Shown here: positions 1 through 5,168 of the stretch, in pieces
Layout: each line of letters starts with the position of its first letter
Numbering within the stretch: position 1 is the stretch's first letter
Origin: JAXGPP01 sp964436865
GTDB taxonomy: Bacteria > Planctomycetota > Planctomycetia > Pirellulales > Thermoguttaceae
NCBI GenBank assembly: GCA_964436865.1
Contig: CAYTFK010000335.1
Span: 1-7,470, forward strand
Length of the DNA stretch: 7,470 nucleotides
Reading direction: 5' to 3'
Notes under the pieces: model-generated
What the model saw: only the letters and a program-made list of their open reading frames with translations
Databases searched by the model: none
Told to the model about the DNA's origin: nothing
Made by a program: the position numbers and the translations under genes

Positions 1-2012
1 ATGAGGATCACGGCCATGCTCACGTGCCCTTCGAGGTAGTTGGGCTCCAGGCGGACGGCCTCCTTGAACTGCACCATCGCCTCGTCGAGCTTGCGCTGTT
101 CGAACAACTCGATGCCGCGCATGCCGACGTGGAGATACTCGGTGGCCGGCACGCTGATGCTCGCGAACTCCTCGTACGGCACATTGACGAACTCCGGAAT
201 ATTGACGGCGCGGTTGGCCGCCGTGGAGTTCGGTACAAGGATCGGCGGGCTGTCGTTCCCCTCTTCGTCGATATGGGTCAGGAACATCTGGGTATAAGGC
301 GTGTTCGCCTTGGAGGAAAAGACGAGCCACCGGCTGTTGGGCGAAAAGCTGTGCCAGGAATTCATTCGCGAGGTGTTGGCCCGCATCCGCCGCGCCGTGC
401 CGCCGGCAGCCGGGACGATCCACAACTCGCTGTCGGGGCGCATCAACTGGCCGTTGCGGCATTTGACGAACACGATCCAGCGGCCGTCGGGCGAGACTTT
501 GGGAAACGTGTTGCTCATGCCGTTGCCCGAAGCGCCGGCGATTGGCTCGGGCGTGCCGCCGCGGCCGCTGTCGAACGGCATCCGATAGAGGTCGTACTGA
601 ATGGGCACTTCGGCCGGATCGCCGGCATGCGCTGCCGGCTTGTAACCCGGCGGGTAGGCATCCCGGGCTTCGGCGCGGGCGAAGACCAGGTATTGACCAT
701 CGGGGCTCCACACCGGATCGCAGTGAACGTACTGCGGATTATCGGCACCCGGCAGGACGCGGATTTCGCGATCCTCGCGGGAGTAGTATCCGAGGATTCC
801 ACGAGTGGGATAGAAGACTTGCAGGAAGCGGTAGTCGGTGAAGTTCTGCACGTACACCGACTCATTGAGCGTCGTGACCGCGTACTGGCCGTCGGGAGAG
901 AGGCGGGAAAGGAAACCGATGGTCTTGTGGCCCTCGGGCTTCTCCTTGAAGGAGTTCCAACTGATGACGTGCTCGTTGTCGACTACCGTCTCCTTGGCCA
1001 GCGGCGCTATGATGTAGGCCCCTTTGTCGTTGGCGGGCCCGTCGAGGTCCATTCCCATGGTCTTGCCGTCATCGGAGAAGGAATGGCAATTCACACAGGT
1101 GAGCATGCCCGAGAGCAGCAGCCGGCTTTCGGGTTTGCCGATGTCGCGAAGCCGCAGGCCGATGAGCGGCAGGAAGGCGTCGCTGAGCGGCTTGATGACT
1201 CCTTCCTGGGTGGCCGAGGGAGCCAGCGGCACGTCGCGGTAGAAGATCGGGGCGCCGACCGGATCGGTCGAGGTGCGGAGGCGAAGCTCGCCCCGCGAGA
1301 CTGCCTTGCTCGGTGCGGCGCTGGCGAAACCGAAGACCGTCACGCGGCACGGTTCCGCGGTCGATCGTTGTTTGATGGCGGCCCACAGGGGCTCGCCGGG
1401 TGTCCAGGACCGGGCGGATTGCTGGTATTCTGTGCCGCGGTAGATTTCGTTGGTCGAAGTCAGGCAGCGCGTATCGATGGGCCCGGCCGGCGGCGGATTG
1501 CCCGGCACGAGGACGTAAATCCGCTCCGTGTCGCTGCCGAAGTCAAACTGCCAGAGCCATGTGTCGGCCTCTGCCGCCGGTTCGTGCCAGAGGAAGGTCG
1601 GCGCGACGATCTCGGGCGGGAAGATCGATTCGTCCAACGGATAATCGACCACCAATGATGGAAGCGGACGGTCGGGTAGGGCGGAATCGGCTACTCGGCG
1701 AATCACTTCGACCAATGGCTTGCCGGCCCTGGCCACACCTTCGGGAGGGAGTTCGGCAAGGACTGCGTCGGCAGCCTCACCGAGCAGAGGGTGGGGGGGC
1801 AGTTTGACCGGTTCGGTCACAAGGCTGTCGGCAGCTTCGGGAGTGGCGGCTGGATCAGCGTTGCCGTCACCCGGTTGCGCAACCATCGGCTGGCGGGGGG
1901 AATTGCTGGCCACTGGGGACGGTGGCGACGTCTTTCGGCCGTTTGAGACGACGATTGCCGCCAGGGCGGCGAGGCTCAGTGCTGCGACGAGAACGGCGAG
2001 TGACTTGGACAC
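1..2012 (-). CDS. Exported c-type haem-binding (CxxCH) protein with PD40 propeller and C-terminal TPR; 3' end cut by window edge
   Basis: The minus-strand frame is open from a GTG at 2012-2010 to the left edge, giving 670 visible residues; the C-terminus is outside the window. Residues 5-22 form a hydrophobic signal peptide or membrane anchor, followed by a Pro/Ala-rich linker to about residue 70. A beta-rich domain starting 'YPLDESIFPPEI' (about 124-230) precedes one haem-attachment motif, CVNCH (Cys306, Cys309, His310), in the context 'SFSDDGKTMGMDLDGP'. Four PD40/WD40-like blades follow, marked by SPDGQ (372-376), SPDGQ (436-440), SPDGR (507-511) and SPNSR (557-561). A TPR begins at about 625. 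This architecture is one I recall from Planctomycetota proteins loosely labelled TolB-like or TPR proteins. Covalent haem attachment and a periplasmic location are family inference; the substrate or partner is unknown. An in-frame TAG at 2099-2097, with no ATG or TTG after it, limits the start, and GGAG lies 7 nt before the GTG. No frameshift is seen. The gene lies 172 nt downstream of the small exported-protein gene. Confidence 0.92.
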   Translation of the reverse strand, partial: MSKSLAVLVAALSLAALAAIVVSNGRKTSPPSPVASNSPRQPMVAQPGDGNADPAATPEAADSLVTEPVKLPPHPLLGEAADAVLAELPPEGVARAGKPLVEVIRRVADSALPDRPLPSLVVDYPLDESIFPPEIVAPTFLWHEPAAEADTWLWQFDFGSDTERIYVLVPGNPPPAGPIDTRCLTSTNEIYRGTEYQQSARSWTPGEPLWAAIKQRSTAEPCRVTVFGFASAAPSKAVSRGELRLRTSTDPVGAPIFYRDVPLAPSATQEGVIKPLSDAFLPLIGLRLRDIGKPESRLLLSGMLTCVNCHSFSDDGKTMGMDLDGPANDKGAYIIAPLAKETVVDNEHVISWNSFKEKPEGHKTIGFLSRLSPDGQYAVTTLNESVYVQNFTDYRFLQVFYPTRGILGYYSREDREIRVLPGADNPQYVHCDPVWSPDGQYLVFARAEARDAYPPGYKPAAHAGDPAEVPIQYDLYRMPFDSGRGGTPEPIAGASGNGMSNTFPKVSPDGRWIVFVKCRNGQLMRPDSELWIVPAAGGTARRMRANTSRMNSWHSFSPNSRWLVFSSKANTPYTQMFLTHIDEEGNDSPPILVPNSTAANRAVNIPEFVNVPYEEFASISVPATEYLHVGMRGIELFEQRKLDEAMVQFKEAVRLEPNYLEGHVSMAVIL

Positions 2013-2019
2013 GAAGCGG

Positions 2020-2023
2020 CTCC
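2020..2023 (-). promoter_or_regulatory. Ribosome binding site for the CxxCH/PD40 gene
   Basis: The minus strand reads GGAG, separated by 7 nt from the GTG at 2012. It supports the GTG as start, since there is no ATG or TTG between the in-frame TAG at 2099-2097 and this codon. Confidence 0.55.
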
Positions 2024-2170
2024 GCGAAAAGACTCCGATGAGGTGGTCTCCGTTCGACAGGGTGGATTGTCCGGCCGAAACGGGCGACTCCTCATTCTAC
2101 CGCGGACGGCGCGCAGTTGCCCATTTCCTGCAAGCTTGACGCAGGTGAACCGAGTGCCAAGGCACGTGGC

Positions 2171-2197
2171 CGCCGACCGGGACTTTATCGGTCGGCG
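2171..2197 (-). terminator. Perfect 9-bp hairpin around a stop codon, possible transcript end signal
   Basis: Arms CGCCGACCG (2171-2179) and CGGTCGGCG (2189-2197) are exact inverted complements with a 9-nt loop. The loop contains the TAA stop (2187-2185) of the upstream exported-protein gene. GC-rich arms make it stable. No T-run follows on the minus strand, so it does not meet the usual intrinsic-terminator pattern; it could instead protect the mRNA 3' end or be fortuitous in GC-rich DNA. A smaller GTGCC/GGCAC palindrome lies just downstream at 2154-2165. Confidence 0.4.
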
Positions 2198-3051
2198 CGG
2201 GCCGTGCTGGTCGGCGAGGGTTGTTCGGGGATGTAGCGGGCGATTCGCTCGACGGCTTTCTTGGCGTCGGCCAGTTCGCGCGCGGTGAAGTAGGGCACCT
2301 TCAGCCGCCCCATGGCCAGCGTGTACTTCACGGCCTTGACGGCGTCCCAGTCCATTTCGCCCTCGAGGTGCCAGGCGGCAGCCTGGGCGACCTTCTGTGG
2401 GATTTCGCCGCGGCCGAGCATGCGGCAGATTTCGTGCATCTCCGGCCGCGAGGCAACCTCCCCGATGGGGCGCACCTCGTAGGCGAATTGTGGGCGGGGG
2501 TCGGGCTTGCCGTAGTCGAGGCAGACGGCCGACAGACGCAACTGGGCCGTCTGGCCAGGGGCCAGATTGAAGAACACGGCCGCTCCTCCGTCGGGTAGGA
2601 GCGGGCGCAGGCCGGGCCCGCCCGGCATGTTGAACAACGGCTGATTACCCGGGCCTCCACCGGGATTGCCTCCGGGCATGCCCAAGCCGAGCCGCTGGGG
2701 TCCGCTGTCGCTCGCCTGCGAGTTGTCGGGCCTGTCGGCCTGCCCGAAGTCCATGGGGAAATCCAGTTGCGCAAGCGCGGGCACCGCAGCGAGGGCCGAG
2801 GGGACGCAGACATTCATCGCCGCGCCGGTCTTGTTGGTGACGAAGAGCCGAGCGGCCGTCGAATCCTTCGGAATCAGCCGGGCTTCGAGTTGACGGGCGT
2901 CCAACCCGGCGAACAACTCAACGGTGGGCTGTTCGGGGTTGAACTTGGCGGCGCCCTTGAGAAACGGCCCGGCCGTTGCGACCGCCGGCAATAGCGCCGC
3001 GCACAGGCCAGCGCACAACGCCAGCCTCGCGATACCATGGTAGCGCACCAT
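2185..3051 (-). CDS. Exported protein of unknown function with Gly/Pro-rich insert (planctomycete-type hypothetical)
   Basis: Encodes 288 residues ending in TAA. The N-terminus is a classical signal peptide: Arg near the start, hydrophobic 'LALCAGLCAALLPAVA', and a likely cut after 'ATA' (about residue 27), so the mature protein should be periplasmic or outside the cell. The first half (about 40-98) contains 'VELFAGLDARQLEARLIPKD' and 'ARLFVTNKTG', which look like beta-strands. A low-complexity stretch rich in Gly, Pro, Asn and Met follows (about 121-150), then 'VFFNLAPGQTAQLRLSAVCL' and a helical C-terminal part with 'EICRMLGRGEIPQKVAQAAA' and 'AWHLEGEMDW'. I recall similar two-part hypothetical proteins in planctomycetes but know of no function. 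Cysteines at about 82, 177 and 209 could form a disulfide, which is speculative. Start choice: tandem ATG codons at 3054 and 3051 follow AGGAGG (3064-3059); the second is at the better 7-nt spacing. The open frame extends further upstream to 3216, but that part lacks protein-like character and a ribosome site. Confidence 0.87.
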   Translation of the reverse strand: MVRYHGIARLALCAGLCAALLPAVATAGPFLKGAAKFNPEQPTVELFAGLDARQLEARLIPKDSTAARLFVTNKTGAAMNVCVPSALAAVPALAQLDFPMDFGQADRPDNSQASDSGPQRLGLGMPGGNPGGGPGNQPLFNMPGGPGLRPLLPDGGAAVFFNLAPGQTAQLRLSAVCLDYGKPDPRPQFAYEVRPIGEVASRPEMHEICRMLGRGEIPQKVAQAAAWHLEGEMDWDAVKAVKYTLAMGRLKVPYFTARELADAKKAVERIARYIPEQPSPTSTARADR

Positions 3052-3058
3052 CATCGCA

Positions 3059-3064
3059 CCTCCT
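3059..3064 (-). promoter_or_regulatory. Strong ribosome binding site AGGAGG before tandem ATGs
   Basis: A full consensus AGGAGG on the minus strand is 4 nt from the first ATG (3054) and 7 nt from the second (3051). It sets the start of the small exported protein exactly before its signal peptide and argues against the longer open frame beginning at 3216. Confidence 0.8.
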
Positions 3065-3107
3065 CTTCTGTTCCAGTTCTGTTCCTGTCTGGCAGAAGGC
3101 AGAGCGA

Positions 3108-3131
3108 TCCGGGGCGACTTTTTCGCCCGGA
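3108..3131 (-). promoter_or_regulatory. Stable hairpin in the leader of the small exported-protein gene
   Basis: GGGCGA (3112-3117) and TCGCCC (3123-3128) pair perfectly across a 5-nt loop. The stem extends through CCGG and a flanking T/A pair to 3108/3131 with one bulged base. In the minus-strand RNA the loop is A-rich. It lies about 44 nt upstream of the AGGAGG site and no T-run follows, so a terminator is unlikely; a leader structure or mRNA-stability element is possible. Confidence 0.3.
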
Positions 3132-3268
3132 AGCATGCGCCCGGCCTGCTGCACGTGCCTCGCCCGCTATCAACATAGCGGAGCGCGGCGTGAAGTCCAC
3201 AACTCTGAAGGGGCATTCACCGCAAGATCGACATCAGATGGTGGACCGCGCACGTCGGCTTATATACT

Positions 3269-3298
3269 ATTGTACAGTATGTGTGGCCTGAATGGCAA
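3269..3298 (-). promoter_or_regulatory. Candidate sigma-70-type promoter for the small exported-protein gene
   Basis: The minus strand reads TTGCCA (3298-3293), an 18-nt spacer, then TACAAT (3274-3269); each hexamer differs from consensus at one position. It sits in an AT-rich patch that stands out in this GC-rich window. Predicted transcription would begin near 3262, leaving a leader of about 210 nt. The -10 element lies inside the inverted repeat ATACT-N7-AGTAT (3264-3280), a possible operator. Planctomycete promoters are poorly characterised, so this is a motif-level call. Confidence 0.35.
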
Positions 3299-3308
3299 GA
3301 GAGAATCT

Positions 3309-3347
3309 TCCCGAGTCGACCATGATTCCCCCGGCAGGATCTCGGGA
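3309..3347 (-). terminator. Weak terminator-like inverted repeat after the 565-residue gene
   Basis: TCCCGAG (3309-3315) and CTCGGGA (3341-3347) form a perfect 7-bp stem with a 25-nt loop. On the minus strand it starts about 42 nt after the TGA stop (3392-3390) and is followed by the pyrimidine-rich AGATTCTCTCTT. The large loop and lack of a clean T-run make it weak. Confidence 0.22.
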
Positions 3348-3389
3348 GGGTCTGTCGCCCAAAGCGTCAGGTTCCCGGTGGCGGTTGTA

Positions 3390-5087
3390 TCACTCCCGGC
3401 TGACGACGATCGGGAAAGTCGCTTCAACCGGGCCGTAGAGATCGTGCGTCTGGAAGGTGACCGTTGCCGAGTAGGTTTCGCTCGTGCCGGCAAGAGCGAG
3501 GTCCTGGGGGATTCGCCAGGCGAACCGCCCGGCTCTCAGGTCGCCCTCGGCAACGGTCTTCCCCCCGGGATCCTTGACCACAAGGGAGTGCGAGGCCAGC
3601 GGCGGTGTGGCCGGCGCACTCTTGTCGCGTCCGCCCATCACCACGATCTGGTTGACATAAACCACCAGTTCAAGCGAGGGGAGCACGAGGACCGGTTGGA
3701 GCAGAGCGACTTCGCCGCGACGGAAGATTATCGAGGTCGTTTCGGAACCGGGACCGACGCCTGACTTGGCCGGGCCGCGGGCCGAGGCCGGCGGATCGAG
3801 AAGCATCACCGACGGCTTTTCCTGAAAATCGAACTGGTAGGGTTTGTCTTTGCGGATCTTGATCGGATAGGGATCGACGTCGCCCGACGCGATCTTGCGT
3901 TCCTCCGGGAGCGGGCGGCAAGTGATCCGCAACCGGCCGCAGGTTGCCTCCAGAGAGCCGACCGCGTAGTCGCCTACCGGCACTTCGAACGTGTGGGGCA
4001 GGGGCGAGTAGCGCGGCTGCCCTGGCCGCGGTCGAACCGCCGGAAGGCTTGCCGTGGCTGTCTTGAGAGTGCACTCGTCCACCCGGATCGTGTTGGAGCC
4101 GCCGCCGAACTCGATTGTGCCGACATCTCCCTGGTGCGGCACGATCGTCAGTTGATCGCCCATGGGCGAGGCAACGATCGTGCAGAAGCGGCCCCCTATC
4201 CGGTGCCAGTCGCCCAGCGGTCCCCAGGCGACCGTGGCGCTGGGGTTGCTGGCAAACATCGGAGAGATATCGAGGTAGACGTTGTGACGGTCATACCGTC
4301 CGTAGATCATGTCGTTCTGTTGGATCTGGGCGACATACCGCTGGCCGGCCAGATCGAATGTTCCGCGCCGCGACGCCTTGGGCATGAACTGGATGAGGTG
4401 GCCGATGGTGAGCGTGGTGCACGTTGAACTCCGTGGAGTCAGGCGAACGGGCCGCTTGCCCAGATTCGGTCCGAAGTCGAAGGGCAAGACGAGGTCTTCG
4501 AAAATCAATGTGACGGGCTGGCCGGGGCGCGAGGCAGCAGGTTGCCTGATTCCGGCAATCAACTTGAGAACGCGGTCGTTTGTGAGGTCGAGATCCTGAT
4601 TGGCGTCAAAATACAGCCGGTCGAGCACGAGGGTCTGGCGGGTCGGCGCCCCATTGTTGCCCGGCACTTCTTTCGGAGGATCGGACGCGTCGAGCGCGAA
4701 ATGGAACTCGGTCACTCCCGCCGGTTCGATGACGGCCGAAGGGTTGACGGCGGCGGCCGCGTCAAAGTGGACGCGTCCGTACATCGGGCGTTTCCAGACA
4801 AACGGGGGATAGACCTTCACCGCCTCCCGCGGCACCTCGTCGCACGCGGCGATCTGACCGCTGAGGAACTTCATCCCGTTGGGGTAGGATGCCGTGACCG
4901 GCCCTCGCACGGGCACCTCCTGCATCGGGATGACGATCGGCTCCGCCAGGAACGATTCCTGGCCGATTGCCGCTGTCGCGGCGGCCGGCGCTTCCTCCGG
5001 TTCTTCTGCGGCGGAGCACCATCCGGCGGCGACTTGCATCAGGAGTGCCGCGGCCCACAGCTCGGTGTACAAGGATCGGCGGTGCAT
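3390..5087 (-). CDS. Large exported protein of unknown function with an Asp/Asn-rich calcium-loop-like motif
   Basis: Encodes 565 residues ending in TGA. The N-terminus is basic ('MHRRS'), then hydrophobic ('LWAAALLMQVAAGWCSAA') with a likely signal-peptidase cut near residue 27 and an Ala/Glu-rich mature start, so export is likely. Its Cys24 does not sit in a good lipobox. At 161-171 is DANQDLDLTND, which follows the D-x-N-x-D-x-D spacing of EF-hand or dockerin calcium loops but lacks the final Glu/Asp at position 12. The rest looks beta-rich: 'VTLIFEDLVLPFDFG' (192-206), 'YVAQIQQNDMIYGRYD' (251-266), and 'FEVPVGDYAVGSLEA' (367-381), which resembles short PEGA-like beta modules. The last 100 residues ('LVVKDPGGKTVAEGDL' to 'DLYGPVEATFPIVV') look like an Ig/fibronectin-type sandwich. 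No catalytic motif is visible and I do not recognise the family. Start choice: ATG at 5087 has AAGGAG 8 nt upstream and begins the signal peptide; the in-frame start at 5150 adds 21 residues without either. It lies 81 nt downstream of the TPR gene and may be cotranscribed with it. Confidence 0.88.
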   Translation of the reverse strand: MHRRSLYTELWAAALLMQVAAGWCSAAEEPEEAPAAATAAIGQESFLAEPIVIPMQEVPVRGPVTASYPNGMKFLSGQIAACDEVPREAVKVYPPFVWKRPMYGRVHFDAAAAVNPSAVIEPAGVTEFHFALDASDPPKEVPGNNGAPTRQTLVLDRLYFDANQDLDLTNDRVLKLIAGIRQPAASRPGQPVTLIFEDLVLPFDFGPNLGKRPVRLTPRSSTCTTLTIGHLIQFMPKASRRGTFDLAGQRYVAQIQQNDMIYGRYDRHNVYLDISPMFASNPSATVAWGPLGDWHRIGGRFCTIVASPMGDQLTIVPHQGDVGTIEFGGGSNTIRVDECTLKTATASLPAVRPRPGQPRYSPLPHTFEVPVGDYAVGSLEATCGRLRITCRPLPEERKIASGDVDPYPIKIRKDKPYQFDFQEKPSVMLLDPPASARGPAKSGVGPGSETTSIIFRRGEVALLQPVLVLPSLELVVYVNQIVVMGGRDKSAPATPPLASHSLVVKDPGGKTVAEGDLRAGRFAWRIPQDLALAGTSETYSATVTFQTHDLYGPVEATFPIVVSRE

Positions 5088-5095
5088 CTTGTGTA

Positions 5096-5101
5096 CTCCT
5101 T
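5096..5101 (-). promoter_or_regulatory. Ribosome binding site AAGGAG for the 565-residue exported protein
   Basis: The minus strand reads AAGGAG 8 nt before the ATG at 5087. It fixes the start at the signal peptide and argues against the in-frame upstream start at 5150. Confidence 0.75.
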
Positions 5102-5134
5102 GCTTGAGTGATGAAGGAAGGCCAGCGAGCGGAA

Positions 5135-5161
5135 CCGGGACCGAGATCACGGGAGTCCCGG
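5135..5161 (-). other. Intergenic hairpin between the TPR gene and the exported-protein gene
   Basis: CCGGGAC (5135-5141) and GTCCCGG (5155-5161) are perfect 7-bp complementary arms with a 13-nt loop, starting 7 nt after the TPR gene's TGA on the minus strand. No T-run follows. It could partly terminate or process the transcript between the two genes, or be fortuitous. Confidence 0.3.
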
Positions 5162-5168
5162 ACCGCCA

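Larger units (their letters stand above)
3055..3389. other. 335-nt intergenic leader region
   Basis: No credible gene lies here. Reading in the minus direction from the stop of the 565-residue protein, it holds an inverted repeat (3347-3309) that may end the upstream transcript. Next comes an AT-rich island with a promoter-like pair (3298-3269) overlapping a short palindrome, then a stable hairpin (3131-3108), and finally the AGGAGG site. Short open frames crossing it on both strands lack family resemblance and are probably chance. Confidence 0.6.

Noticed and set aside
24..1658. Plus-strand open frame of 544 codons
   Set aside because: It lies antisense to the haem-c/PD40 gene, whose frame gives CxxCH, SPDG and TPR motifs. 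The plus-strand translation is Arg/Gly/Val-rich without any motif, as expected for an antisense frame in GC-rich coding DNA.
2094..2099. TAGAAT on the minus strand as a -10 element for the haem-c gene
   Set aside because: No acceptable -35 hexamer lies 16-19 nt upstream, so it is not supportable as a promoter.
3055..3216. 54-residue N-terminal extension of the small exported protein
   Set aside because: It would bury the signal peptide inside the protein, and the AGGAGG site lies directly before the ATG pair at 3054/3051.
2976..3764. Plus-strand open frame of 262 codons spanning the intergenic gap
   Set aside because: It overlaps the ends of two well-supported minus-strand genes, has low protein character and no family resemblance.
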